From Pseudoduganella aquatica (GTDB lineage Bacteria; Pseudomonadota; Gammaproteobacteria; Burkholderiales; Burkholderiaceae_D), in NCBI RefSeq assembly GCF_009857595.1, contig NZ_WWCU01000011.1, positions 1-64,000 on the forward strand: a stretch of 64,000 nucleotides of DNA, written 5' to 3'. Position 1 is the stretch's first letter, and every line of letters begins with the position of its first letter. Shown piece after piece: positions 1-9,140 of the stretch. Made by a program: the position numbers and the translations under genes. A model generated the notes under the pieces. That model searched no databases, was not told where the DNA came from, and saw nothing but the letters and a program-made list of their open reading frames with translations.

Positions 1-108
1 AAGCCGGCCAAGCTGGTGATCGGCGCCATGATGCGCAAGCTCGTCCACGTTGCTTTCGGCGTCTTAAAATCTGGCAAACCATTCAATCAGGAGCTTCAAA
101 ACGCTTGA
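1..108 (+). CDS. IS110-family transposase, C-terminal fragment (cut by window start)
   Basis: An open frame runs from the first base to a TGA at 106-108 and encodes 35 residues including [19 protein letters not shown]. This resembles the extreme C-terminus of IS110/IS116-type transposases (DEDD catalytic domain followed by a transposase-20 domain), where [17 protein letters not shown] is a recurrent ending. Only the tail is visible, so whether the element is intact cannot be judged. It lies downstream of, and in opposite orientation to, the truncated peptidase gene. Confidence 0.7.
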   Translation, partial: KPAKLVIGAMMRKLVHVAFGVLKSGKPFNQELQNA

Positions 109-127
109 CCGGCATAACAGTATCTAC

Positions 128-183
128 GATGTGCCGATGTGCCGATGTGCCGATGTGCCGATGTAGTGATGTAGTGATGTGAA
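128..183. repeat. 8-bp tandem repeat (about seven units)
   Basis: The unit GATGTGCC occurs four times in perfect register from 128, followed by two GATGTAGT units and a diverged GATGTGAA. The array lies between the IS110 transposase end and the broken peptidase gene. No coding role is apparent; it could expand or contract by replication slippage. Confidence 0.8.
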
Positions 184-190
184 CGGTGAC

Positions 191-226
191 GTAGGGCGGG
201 TTAGAACCGCAGGTTCGTAACCCGCC
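191..226 (-). repeat. Dispersed palindromic intergenic repeat, copy 1
   Basis: GTAGGGCGGGTTAG then CGTAACCCGCC form an imperfect palindrome. The same sequence family recurs at 33253-33284, 33307-33336, 43896-43929, 43963-43992 and 49707-49740, always between genes. Here it sits just past the stop codon of the minus-strand peptidase gene, where it could fold as a 3' hairpin. Confidence 0.75.
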
Positions 227-235
227 GAACGCGGC

Positions 236-1618
236 TCAGCGCAGCGGCACCGGATACGATGCCGGGCTGGCGTTGCCGTCCTTGTCGATGGCCTGCACGC
301 CGAAGTAGTAGTTGTCCTTCGACAGCGGCACCCGCGCTTCGGTGACGTTGCCGACGAATTTGCTGCCCTGCCAGCCCGCCGCATCCGTTGCGCGCCAGAC
401 GATGCGGTAGCCCGCCAGGTCCGGCTCGCCGTTCGGCTTCCACACCAGCGCCGTGTCGTTCTCCAGCTGCCCCGTGCGCACCTGCACCTGCTGCGGCGAC
501 GCGGGCGCCAGCGCCAGCGTGGCCAGCGCGGCGGCGTTCACGCGCGCCACCTTGGCAATGTATTTGTAGTCGTTGTACTCAGGCATATCGCCTATCACCA
601 CGCCGTTTTCCGTGCGCACGTTCTGGTGCTGGTGGTTGAAGTCCTCCGCCGGCTCGGTAAAGCGCAGCGCCGCGTAGCCGCGCTCCAGGAAAGGCATATG
701 GTCGCCGCCGCGCAGATAGCGGTCGCGCCGCTGTATCACGCTGACCTTGAAATCCTTCACCTAGCGCTCGCCCTGCTCCTTCACGTGGCGTGCCAGCTGG
801 CGCGACAGCGAGTCGTTCTCGCCGCCGGTCTGTATCAGCGTGCGGTTGGTGTCGCTGGCTTCCTTCTCCACCGGAAGGCCTTCCGCAAACAGGCGCACCT
901 GCTTGTCGTCCACCTTGCCGTGCTCGTCGCGCGAGCTGCCGATGATGTCGTTGGTGAACATGCCGGCGATGTTCAGCTTCTTCTGCTTGGCCTGTTCGGC
1001 CCAGTGCGCCGCGCCCAGCAGGCCCTGTTCCTCCGCCGCCACTGTCATGAAGACCAGCGTGGCGTCGAATTTGTACTTGGCCATGACGCAGGCCATTTCC
1101 ATCACGGCCGCCGTGCCGGAAGCGTCGTCGTTGGCGCCGGGCGCGAAGCCGGTGGCGTCCATCACGTCGGTGTTGCGCGAGTCATAGTGGCCGCTGACCA
1201 CGTAGATGCGTTCCTTGGCCGCGTCCTGCGTGCCGGGCAGCGTGGCCACCACGTTGACGATCTCGGTCGGACGGCTGATGCGGCGCGACACTGGCGCGAT
1301 ATGGCTGTCGAATTCCACCTGCAGGCGGCCGCCGCTCTGCGCGTTGCAGCGCTCGAATTCGCTCTTGATCCAGCGCCGCGCGGCGCCTATGCCCACCGTG
1401 TCGGATTCGGTCTCGGACATGGTGTGGCGGGTCTGGAAGCTCACCAGCTTGCGTATCGTGGCTTCAATGCGCTGCGGCGAAATCTCGCTGACGATCTTGT
1501 CGATCTGCGGCTGGCGGCGGGCGGTGTCCGGTGCCGCTGGCTCGGCGGCGATGGCGCCGTTACAGGCGAAGGCTGCGGACAATGCGGCGGCGATGAGGGT
1601 AGTCTTGTTATGGGCCAT
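236..1618 (-). pseudogene. M28-family zinc aminopeptidase, interrupted by an in-frame stop
   Basis: A secreted metallopeptidase of the M28 family. Translation from ATG 1618 gives a signal peptide (hydrophobic run ending AIAA) and the usual metal-binding segments: VVSGHYDSR, PGANDDASGT, AAEEQGLLGA and NDIIGSS. The frame stops at TAG 761-763, but continues without any shift as VKDFKVSVIQRRDRYLRGG and includes the last expected metal ligand region FNHQHQN, then a fibronectin-like tail ending at 236. In relatives the codon at the stop is probably Tyr (inference), so one substitution can explain the break. The truncated product would lack the last zinc ligand. Readthrough or sequencing error is the alternative. 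It is the last gene of the RHS cluster. Confidence 0.8.
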
Positions 1619-1652
1619 ATCGTTATCCTGGTTGATACAGCCTGCAATATTC

Positions 1653-2645
1653 TCACGAACCCCGCAGCCCGCGTAACGGGATTTTTGTATCGGCAAGTAG
1701 CAGCGCGTAGAAGTTGGCCAGGCGGCGGTAGCGCTCAAGGAAGTAGCGCAGCTGCAGCTCGATGCTGCGTGCGTCATACACGATGGCGTAGAGCCAGGTC
1801 AGCGGCACGTCCTTGAACACGATGTCGCTGTCCTTCAGCTTTTTGGTCTGTGATCCCGGCACCAGCAGCAGCGACGGCGGATAGCGGAAGTCCGGCGCGC
1901 CGTCCGGCTTTTCTATCATGACGGCCCAGCGCAGCGCGGTGTCGCCGGGCGCGGCGAACACCAGCCGCTTCGCCGTGCTGAGCGCAGCGTTGTAGGGAAA
2001 ATCCGGGGCCAGCGCCGCCATCAACCTGAGGGTCCAGTCGGGATTGAGCACCACTTGCGGGTCCGCCACCACCACCTCGCTGTTCCAGTACAGGGCGCGC
2101 CAGTAGGCCGTGTCCTCGGCGGGCGGCACGCTGGCATCGCGCACGGCAGGCCCCAGCTCCAGGTGCGACAGCATGAAAGGCGGCGTCAGCGTGGCGCGCT
2201 CGCCCGCTTCCTTCAGCCACTTGGTGGCGTTGGCCTGGACTTCCATGGCCATGTGCCGCTGCAGCCCGGCCGCCAGGCTGTTGACGGTGTCGTTTGCCAC
2301 CGCGTCGAGCGCGTCGCCGGTTCCCATCGGGTTCTCGATATCGAGCACGCCCGTTTCCAGGTAGTTGCGGTAGCCGGCGGGCAGCGCCACGTAGTCCGGC
2401 GCTTCGGCCTGCAGGATGCGCTGGCGGTAGGCTTCCACCATGTAGCGCCGGCCCGCCTCGTTGACCAGCGGCTCCGGCAGCGCCTCGCGCAGCCACAGCT
2501 GGCGCGCGTAAAAGCAGCGCCAGCCCTCCGCGATTTCGCGGTCCATCAGTTCTTCCTGGAAGGCCGCCAGCTTGTCCGCCGACGCGGCCACCAGCCCGCT
2601 CACTTCGTCCCGCAACTGCTTCGTGTCCAAACCACTTCCTTTCAA
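1653..2645 (-). CDS. Unknown protein coupled to the upstream RHS gene; possible cognate partner
   Basis: Encodes 330 residues that I do not recognise. No signal peptide or membrane segment is visible; the sequence is Leu/Ala/Arg-rich and mixed alpha/beta in appearance. The reading frame opens at TTG 2645, directly against the TGA of the RHS gene (2646-2648); an in-frame TTG at 2630 has a better ribosome site (AAAGGAAG) and may be the true start. The tight coupling to a protein with a nuclease-like C-terminal domain makes it a positional candidate for an immunity or accessory protein, but this is inference. Immunity proteins are usually smaller than 330 residues, which argues for caution. Confidence 0.65.
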   Translation of the reverse strand: MKGSGLDTKQLRDEVSGLVAASADKLAAFQEELMDREIAEGWRCFYARQLWLREALPEPLVNEAGRRYMVEAYRQRILQAEAPDYVALPAGYRNYLETGVLDIENPMGTGDALDAVANDTVNSLAAGLQRHMAMEVQANATKWLKEAGERATLTPPFMLSHLELGPAVRDASVPPAEDTAYWRALYWNSEVVVADPQVVLNPDWTLRLMAALAPDFPYNAALSTAKRLVFAAPGDTALRWAVMIEKPDGAPDFRYPPSLLLVPGSQTKKLKDSDIVFKDVPLTWLYAIVYDARSIELQLRYFLERYRRLANFYALLLADTKIPLRGLRGS

Positions 2646-5600
2646 TCAGAACCAACCTTTGAACCAGTCGATGGCGCCGTCCAGCATGCCCTTCTGCTTT
2701 TCCTCGCCCTTCTTGGTGGCTTCGGCCGCCACCGCCGGACTGAAGGCAAACAGCGCCGCCAGCGCCGCCATCAGCGCCACCGTGCCTGCCGCCGCAGCGG
2801 ACAGCGCGGCGGCAATCGAGGCCAGCACGGCGGCAATCGCCGGCGCCAGCAGGATGGCGGCCGCCACCAGCAGCGCAATGGCCAGGCCGATCAGCACCAC
2901 CATGCCTATGGTCTCCAGCGTGGACCAGCCTTCCTTGGCCCCCTGCGCCTTGATCTGCTGCATCTGCTTATCCAGTTCATTGCGCTGGCTGGGCGACAGC
3001 GCGGGCGCGGGCACCTGCTGCGGCACCGGCTTTTCCTGCGCCTGCTGCTTACTATAAAACAGCAGGCCGGATTGGTCATTCACTGCATCGGCCTGGAAGG
3101 TCACGTTCCACACCTTGCCGCCCATGAGCACGGCCGTGGGCGTGAGCTGGCTGACAATGGCCTTGCTCGATCCGGCGGTCCAGCAGCCTTTCTTCGCCCC
3201 CGCGATATAGGCCGCCACTTCGCCCTTGCCCGCCGCGTAGTTGGCGGGGTTGACGGCGGAACTCCAGCTGATGGGCTTCAGCTCCCACAGCGTGCCGTGG
3301 AAACTGGGCTTGAACAAGTCTGTCGGCTTGACGTAGTAGGCGTCCGGCCGCAGGCCCACCCAGGTGCCGTTGCGGCCGTCGTTGGCGCCCCAGCCCAGCC
3401 CATTGCCGCGTATCTGCGCCGCCATCTGGCTGTGCACCGCCGTACCGAACAGCCAGGGCGCCACGCCGCCGCCCCAGCCGCTGTCCGGCTCTATCGACAG
3501 GCCCAGCGGATCGGTCTTGCGCAGCGGGTCGCCTTCGGCGTAGGCGTAGAGGTTCAGGCCTGCTTCTATGCCCAGCGGGTCCGGCTGCAGGTAGCGGCCG
3601 GTGGCGGCGTCATAGTAGCGGTGCACGTTGTAGTACAAGCCGGTTTCCGGGTCGGCGTATTGGCCGGACAGACGCAGCGGCATATGGCCGCGCGGCCCGC
3701 CTTCCTGGCGCAGGTCGCCGAACGGCCCGAGTTCGGCCTGCCAGCGCAGCGCGCCGCTGGCATCGGTGACCGACTCCACCGCGTCGCGCTGGTCCGGGTG
3801 CAAGTATTCCACTTCGGGGCCGGCTGCGAAGACTTTGGGTAGCCAGCGCGCAATCCCGCGCATCGCCCCGGGCTCGCTCAGCAGACGCGCCACGGGCTTG
3901 CGGCCCAGGTACACGTATTCGGCCACCACGCGGCCTTCGCCGTCGGCTTCCGCCAGCAACTGGCCGTCTTCGTAGAGAAAGTAGCTGGTGCGTCCGCCCG
4001 CGCGCTTGACCACGCGGATGCCTTCGGCGTCGTAGCCATACCGGGCCACCAGCTTGCCGTCCGCGCTGCGCACCTCGGCCAGTTCGCCTGCGGCGTTGTA
4101 GTCCAGCGTGTGCTTGCCGTGTTCCAGCACATTGCCCACCGCGTCCGTGCTGGGGGCAGGCAGGCCAAGGCGGTCGCCCAGCGCGTTGTAGCGCAGGTCC
4201 AGCAGTTGCCGCTCGCCGCTGGACTCGGCCACCAGGCGGTCGTATTCATCATAGCGGTATTGGTGCGGCACGCTGGACGTGGCGGCCGGTTCGGCCACAT
4301 CGGCCGCCGTGGCGGTGGAGAACAGCTGCGGCAGCCGCAGCGACAGGCGCTCGGGCTGCGGCGCGCGGGTGACGGCCAGCCGCTGTTCGACCAGGGTGGT
4401 GTTCTTGTCCGCGTCCGCCCGCAGGATGCGCTGTCGCGTGCCGCTCTCGTGCAGCGTGAGCCGGCCCAGGCCGTCGTAGCTGCTGCGCGCAGCCAGGCCG
4501 TTGCCGTAGACGTAGCCGGCCAGGCGCGCGCCGTCCTGCGCAGCCGTGTAGCGCACACCGGATACGATGGGTTTTCCGCCGATGGAAATGGCAGTGACGC
4601 CTCCCGCTGCATCGTAGGCATAGTCCAGCACCGCGCCGCCCGGCATGGTCTTGCGCACCACCCGCCCCTGCGCGTCGCGCGCGTAGCCTACCTCCAGTAG
4701 CGCAGACGGTTCCGTCCCAGCGCCATACACGGCCAAGCGCTTGCGCGAAGGCCGCCCCCAGGCGTCGGGCTGCCAGTCAACCTGGCTGGCCAGCTGCTGC
4801 TGCGCATAACGCGCTTCGCCGGCCAGCGCGACGCCCTGGTATTGGTATGTGACGCTGTGCTGGTGACGCCCGGCGGCGTCGAAATACAACACCCGCAGCG
4901 CGCGCCCTTGCGCATCGCGCTCCACGGACACGGTCCTGCCGTCGGCAAAGGCCAGCTTGCGCAGCGAGCCGTCCGCCGCGTAGGCCGCCGTCCGCAAGCC
5001 GCTTTCGGGAGTAAGAATGGCTACCACGCGGCCGAAATCGTCCAGCCAGCGCCGCACTTCGCTGCCGCCGGGGCGGGATACGCTTTCGACCAGCGCCTCG
5101 GCCACGCTGCCGGGCGCGCCGCGCCGGTAGCTGCCCGCCAGCGGCACGCGCTGCGCATCGTCCTGCCCGGCCAGCGCAATCGGTGCGCCGGCGCTGTACT
5201 GCACAGCCGCCAGCAAGCGGCCCTCCGTGTCGAAAGTCCGCACGCGCTGGCCCTGGTCCGGCGCCACCACGTGGGTGAGATTGTCGCCGCCGTCAAACAC
5301 GTAGCGCGCAATGCCGCCGTCGGGAACGGCGGCGGCGCCGACGCGTCCCTGGCCGTCGTAACGGTAGGCGGCGCCGTCGGCCTGCACGCTGCCGGCGTCC
5401 GGCTGGCCCTTCTTGTCCAGCAGCCAGGCGCGCTCGGTGAGCGCAGCCAACTGGCCTCCGTGCAGCAATTGCGCTTCGCTGCGCACCAGGCGGTAACCGT
5501 CGCTGGCCTTGACCGTGACTGGGCGCAGCGCCTCGTCCCGCTGCACAACCTCCGTCACCACGCCACCCGGCGCCGTAATGCGCTCTATCATGCGGCCCTG

Positions 5601-7247
5601 GCTATCGTAGTCCAGCAGGGTGATATCGGAATCGGCCGGCGTGCCCGCCTTCCCGTTCGGCAGCGGCCCGTCCACCAGCGCCAGCACGCTGCGGCCGTTG
5701 ACCGTGCGGTAGCCATAGCTCGTAGTACGGACGATGGGCTGCGGCTCGCCCTTGCCATCCGGCGCGGGCGCCCAGCCCTGCTCGGTCATGCTCAGCAGCT
5801 GGCCCTTGCCGTTGTAGGACATGCGCGCCGATGCTTCCCTGCCCGCCACCACGCTGGGCCGGGCCACCACACTGGGCAGCGGCGCTTCAGTCGCATACTC
5901 GTAACGCTGCAGCCACTGCGGCGCCAGCGCGCGGCCGTTCTTGTATTCGATGCGGCTGATGCGCAGCGGACGGCCATAGAAGTCCAGCTCGGTCTTGTCG
6001 GTGCGGCGCACGGCGCCCTGCGCATCGAGTTCGCTGGTCTCCACCAGCCTGCCCTGCTTGTCGTAGCCGTAGCGCTGGTTGGCCGGGCCGCACAGCGCGC
6101 AGCCCGCGCCGCGCACTTCCAGCAGGCGGAACTCGCCGGCCACGATGGCGTGCCGGTACACTGTCTTTTCCCCGGCACTGTTGGTGATAACGGTCTGCCC
6201 GCCCTGGCTGAAATCGAGCGTCACCTTGTCCGCATTGCCCGCGTGCGTGGACAGCACGGCTTTGCCATTGATGTCGTAGCCGAAAGTGGCGTAGCGCTGG
6301 CTGGCGTTTTTGCCGGCCGCGTCCTGCGCTTCGACGCTGACGCCGGTCAGGTAGGTGGGACGCAGCGCGTCCTCGTAATGGTAGCGGCGCGCGGCCGGGC
6401 CGCCTGCCGCCCGCTGCGCCGCGCCTTCCGGCACGGGATACTGCACCCGGACCAGGTTGGCCGCCAGCGCCACCTTGCCCACCGTGGCGCCCTGCGGCGC
6501 GGCGCTGCCGTATTCGTACACGAAGCGCCCCACCGGGCTGGCGATGCTCTGCACGCCGCGATAGCGCTCGCCGCGCACCACGCCCTCGCGGTCAAGATAA
6601 GCCAGGCGCAGGCTGCGGCCTTGCGGATCGGTCACCTTCACCAGCAAGCCCTGGTTGTACAGCAGGCTCAGTACTTCGCCTGTGGGCGCCTGGATCTGCG
6701 TCAGCCTGCCGTCACGGTCAAAGCGCAAGGTGCGCCCGTCGTTCCACGTCCACAGGTATTCCTCCTTGCCGCGCACGCCCTTGATCTCCACCCTGCCGTG
6801 CGCGGGATCCGCGCTGGCGCACAGGCTGGGGTTGAGCAGGTCGCGGCTGAAAATCAGGCGGCTGCCGTCGGCCTGCATGATCTGCAGCGTGCCGTCGAAG
6901 GCGTAGAGCTGCGTTTCATACGACAGCTTCCAGCCACGCCCCGTGATGCCGGGCGTGCTATTGCTACCGCTCAGGAAGCTGTTGTAGTGCCGCACAATCT
7001 CCAGCCCCAGCACGCCCGGCAGCGCGGGCATGTCGGTCTCCTGCTGGTACTTATTGCCGCTGATGACGTTGATCGGATTGCCCACTGCGAGACTGACCGC
7101 GCCCGACGCGGGCAGACTGGCCGGCGCCGGATCGGGCGCGGGGCACATCTGGCCCGAGCCGCCGGGACCGCAGGCATGGCTGGCGCCGGCCGCCAGATGC
7201 AGTGCCGCAGCGAGCAAGGCGCTGCGCAAGGTACGCTGAATATTCAA
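2646..7247 (-). CDS. Sec-exported RHS-repeat protein with PD-(D/E)XK-like C-terminal domain (RHS-1)
   Basis: 1533 residues. Start is TTG 7247 behind AGGGGA. An N-terminal signal peptide ends near SHA/CGPGG, followed by a DUF6531-type entry (GNPINVISGNKYQQETD) and many RHS/YD repeats (for example RYDGQGRV, RYGYDAEGIR). The RHS core closes with YLQPDPLGIEAGLNLYAYA and DPLGL at about residue 1250, the usual toxin junction. The variable C-terminus contains RPDAYYV (D about 1302) and LWELKP (E about 1322, K about 1324), a spacing that fits a PD-(D/E)XK nuclease, then a long Ala/Leu-rich hydrophobic stretch (about 1447-1505) and an amphipathic end. No PAAR domain is present, so type VI delivery is unlikely. 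Closely similar to the RHS protein at 10044-15152 except in the C-terminal domain. Confidence 0.88.
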   Translation of the reverse strand: MNIQRTLRSALLAAALHLAAGASHACGPGGSGQMCPAPDPAPASLPASGAVSLAVGNPINVISGNKYQQETDMPALPGVLGLEIVRHYNSFLSGSNSTPGITGRGWKLSYETQLYAFDGTLQIMQADGSRLIFSRDLLNPSLCASADPAHGRVEIKGVRGKEEYLWTWNDGRTLRFDRDGRLTQIQAPTGEVLSLLYNQGLLVKVTDPQGRSLRLAYLDREGVVRGERYRGVQSIASPVGRFVYEYGSAAPQGATVGKVALAANLVRVQYPVPEGAAQRAAGGPAARRYHYEDALRPTYLTGVSVEAQDAAGKNASQRYATFGYDINGKAVLSTHAGNADKVTLDFSQGGQTVITNSAGEKTVYRHAIVAGEFRLLEVRGAGCALCGPANQRYGYDKQGRLVETSELDAQGAVRRTDKTELDFYGRPLRISRIEYKNGRALAPQWLQRYEYATEAPLPSVVARPSVVAGREASARMSYNGKGQLLSMTEQGWAPAPDGKGEPQPIVRTTSYGYRTVNGRSVLALVDGPLPNGKAGTPADSDITLLDYDSQGRMIERITAPGGVVTEVVQRDEALRPVTVKASDGYRLVRSEAQLLHGGQLAALTERAWLLDKKGQPDAGSVQADGAAYRYDGQGRVGAAAVPDGGIARYVFDGGDNLTHVVAPDQGQRVRTFDTEGRLLAAVQYSAGAPIALAGQDDAQRVPLAGSYRRGAPGSVAEALVESVSRPGGSEVRRWLDDFGRVVAILTPESGLRTAAYAADGSLRKLAFADGRTVSVERDAQGRALRVLYFDAAGRHQHSVTYQYQGVALAGEARYAQQQLASQVDWQPDAWGRPSRKRLAVYGAGTEPSALLEVGYARDAQGRVVRKTMPGGAVLDYAYDAAGGVTAISIGGKPIVSGVRYTAAQDGARLAGYVYGNGLAARSSYDGLGRLTLHESGTRQRILRADADKNTTLVEQRLAVTRAPQPERLSLRLPQLFSTATAADVAEPAATSSVPHQYRYDEYDRLVAESSGERQLLDLRYNALGDRLGLPAPSTDAVGNVLEHGKHTLDYNAAGELAEVRSADGKLVARYGYDAEGIRVVKRAGGRTSYFLYEDGQLLAEADGEGRVVAEYVYLGRKPVARLLSEPGAMRGIARWLPKVFAAGPEVEYLHPDQRDAVESVTDASGALRWQAELGPFGDLRQEGGPRGHMPLRLSGQYADPETGLYYNVHRYYDAATGRYLQPDPLGIEAGLNLYAYAEGDPLRKTDPLGLSIEPDSGWGGGVAPWLFGTAVHSQMAAQIRGNGLGWGANDGRNGTWVGLRPDAYYVKPTDLFKPSFHGTLWELKPISWSSAVNPANYAAGKGEVAAYIAGAKKGCWTAGSSKAIVSQLTPTAVLMGGKVWNVTFQADAVNDQSGLLFYSKQQAQEKPVPQQVPAPALSPSQRNELDKQMQQIKAQGAKEGWSTLETIGMVVLIGLAIALLVAAAILLAPAIAAVLASIAAALSAAAAGTVALMAALAALFAFSPAVAAEATKKGEEKQKGMLDGAIDWFKGWF

Positions 7248-7290
7248 AGCTATCCCCTAAGTACGTAGCCTCAGCGCCGCGTCGGGCGCT

Positions 7291-8187
7291 TTACCGGCGT
7301 TGCGTGCCCTGTTGGAGCACACTGGTTTTGCCAACCTGGCGGACAACGTTCTCTATCCCTTCCAGGATGTTGTTCTCAACCCGCACATCGGCCGAATCCA
7401 GCAGATTGATGGCCGTGCCGGCACTGCCAAATCCTTTGTGGATGATGCGGTTATTCCTGACGATGGCGCCGCGCGCGTCGCGCAGTTTGATGACGGCGTC
7501 ATAATTTCCGGTGCCGCGGCCATGCACGATGATGGTGTTGTTTTCAATGACCGTGCCCTTCCCGTACGCAAAGATGGCGACCGGACCGTCGACTTCTATC
7601 GTGCTGTCGCGGATCACGTTGTTGTCTCCACCCAGCACCACGCCGCGTCCGCCCGCACGGATGGCCACACGCTCCACCACATTGGCGCTGTCGCCCCAGC
7701 TGCCCGACGCCGGCGCAGGCGCGTCTTCGAACTGCGGCAGCGAGGGATACAGGCCGCCAGGCATGCCTTGCGCACCCGCATACAGCATGGACACGCCTAC
7801 GCTGGTGTCGCCCGTCACCTCGATGCTGCCATTGCTGACCCGCACATTCCTCACCATGCCAAAGGAGCGCACGCCCAGCATGTCCGGAGCCGTGCTGCTG
7901 ATGCGGTGGCCGCGCAAATCGAGGTCGACCCGGCGGCCGTCCGCTCCACCGCCGCGACTGCCGTAATCAATTGTCAGCAAGGCTTCCCCAGCCGCCGTTT
8001 TGAAACTGGCCGCGTGAATGTCGAAGGTGCGCGGGCGGCTGACGTCCGACCGCAGGCAGTAGCTGCCCGGCTTGCGCATGGTCTTCGCCTTGGCTGCGGC
8101 ATACAGCTCGACCGGTTCGCACGCGAGCACCGGCGCTGCCAGCAACGTCGGCAGGCACGTAAGCAGCAGCCTGGGAAGGATTTTCAT
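7291..8187 (-). CDS. Secreted right-handed beta-helix repeat protein, paralogue 3
   Basis: 298 residues with a signal peptide (hydrophobic run ending PVLA/CEP). The mature part is built of short parallel beta-helix coils: VRVSNGSIEV, NNVIRDSTIEV, GTVIENNTIIV, GAIVRNNRIIHKG and VRVENNILEGI. Such folds often bind or cleave polysaccharide, but no catalytic residues can be assigned. ATG 8187 overlaps the TGA of the upstream paralogue by four bases (ATGA). A 179-bp stretch is identical to the paralogue at 9137-10042, pointing to recent duplication or gene conversion. Confidence 0.8.
   Translation of the reverse strand: MKILPRLLLTCLPTLLAAPVLACEPVELYAAAKAKTMRKPGSYCLRSDVSRPRTFDIHAASFKTAAGEALLTIDYGSRGGGADGRRVDLDLRGHRISSTAPDMLGVRSFGMVRNVRVSNGSIEVTGDTSVGVSMLYAGAQGMPGGLYPSLPQFEDAPAPASGSWGDSANVVERVAIRAGGRGVVLGGDNNVIRDSTIEVDGPVAIFAYGKGTVIENNTIIVHGRGTGNYDAVIKLRDARGAIVRNNRIIHKGFGSAGTAINLLDSADVRVENNILEGIENVVRQVGKTSVLQQGTQRR
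7388..7566. repeat. 179-bp perfect direct repeat, copy A
   Basis: Base-for-base identical to 9234-9412, flanked on both sides by mismatches. It covers the beta-helix coils near the C-terminus of paralogue 3. The surrounding parts of the two genes are clearly diverged, so the identity is local, as expected for gene conversion rather than a simple recent duplication. Confidence 0.9.
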
Positions 8188-9140
8188 CGCCGCTGGGTCC
8201 CCTGTTCACGAACACTCGTCTTGCCCGTTTGCCGCACTACTTCGTCGATCCCTTCCACAATGTTGTTCTCGACCCGGACATTGTTCGAGCCCAGCAAATT
8301 GATCGCCGTAGCAGCGCGGCTGTCGCCTTTGTAAATAATCCGGTTGTTCCGGATGACCGCGCCGTCCGCGTCGCGCAGCTTGATCACCGCATCATTGGGT
8401 CCCGCCGCGCGCGCGTGAACAATAATGGTATTGTTCTCGATCACGCTGCCTCGCCCATGCAGGAAAATCGCATTTCCGCCGTCCACCTCGATCGTGCTGT
8501 CGCGTATGCTGTTGCCAGCGCCGCTCATGATGACGCCCCTTCCCCCGGCACGGATGTTGAGACGGCTCAGCAGGAAATTCGCCTGGCCTGTGTCAGCTGC
8601 CTCCGGCATGGATACATCCTCGTACTCCGACTCAATCGGCGAGCGCATGCCTGCGGTCTGCGCGCGGGAACGCAGCAGCAAACGCACGCCGGTGCTCCCC
8701 TGTCCTGCCACCGTCAGTGTTCCATTTCGCACGATGACATTCCGGCCCGGACCGATGCCGCGCACGCCATCCATGCCGGCCACATCCGCCCGGGCATGAT
8801 GGCCTTGCATGTCCAGCTCAAACGGACCATCCGGCGAATATTTCCATCCTGTGCGCGGAGTGACGGCGATCAGCGAGCGGGTCGACGGCCCCTTGAAGGC
8901 GGCCGAGTGGAGATCAAATTCCCGGCCTACGCGAAAATCGTGCTGTAGACAGTGCTTTCCCGCAAACACAACGCTGACGCCACTGGCGCTGCCGGTGTCA
9001 TCCCTGAGGATAGGCCGGCAGTCCTGCGCGCCAGCTGCGGATGCAATCCCTACTGCGCAAGCCAACACCGCCGCAGCCACGTAGGCACGCGGTCTGCTAA
9101 GCGCCTGCCCCGCCAGCGGCAGTGATAGACCAACGTTCAC
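8184..9140 (-). CDS. Secreted right-handed beta-helix repeat protein, paralogue 2
   Basis: 318 residues from GTG 9140, which overlaps the TGA of the preceding gene (GTGA). A signal peptide ends near AGAQ/DC. The body shares the layout of its neighbours: a Cys-containing N-terminal segment (RPIL...KHCLQ), a DLHSAAFKG strand, then coils VIVRNGTLTV, GNSIRDSTIEV, GSVIENNTIIV and VRVENNIVEGI. It is the most diverged of the three. Tandem, translationally coupled copies suggest a jointly produced set of extracellular proteins; the function is unknown. Confidence 0.8.
   Translation of the reverse strand: MNVGLSLPLAGQALSRPRAYVAAAVLACAVGIASAAGAQDCRPILRDDTGSASGVSVVFAGKHCLQHDFRVGREFDLHSAAFKGPSTRSLIAVTPRTGWKYSPDGPFELDMQGHHARADVAGMDGVRGIGPGRNVIVRNGTLTVAGQGSTGVRLLLRSRAQTAGMRSPIESEYEDVSMPEAADTGQANFLLSRLNIRAGGRGVIMSGAGNSIRDSTIEVDGGNAIFLHGRGSVIENNTIIVHARAAGPNDAVIKLRDADGAVIRNNRIIYKGDSRAATAINLLGSNNVRVENNIVEGIDEVVRQTGKTSVREQGTQRR

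Noticed and set aside
4842..7268. Plus-strand open frame opposite RHS-1
   Set aside because: Antisense shadow with no domain or start signal; created by the codon bias of the RHS gene.
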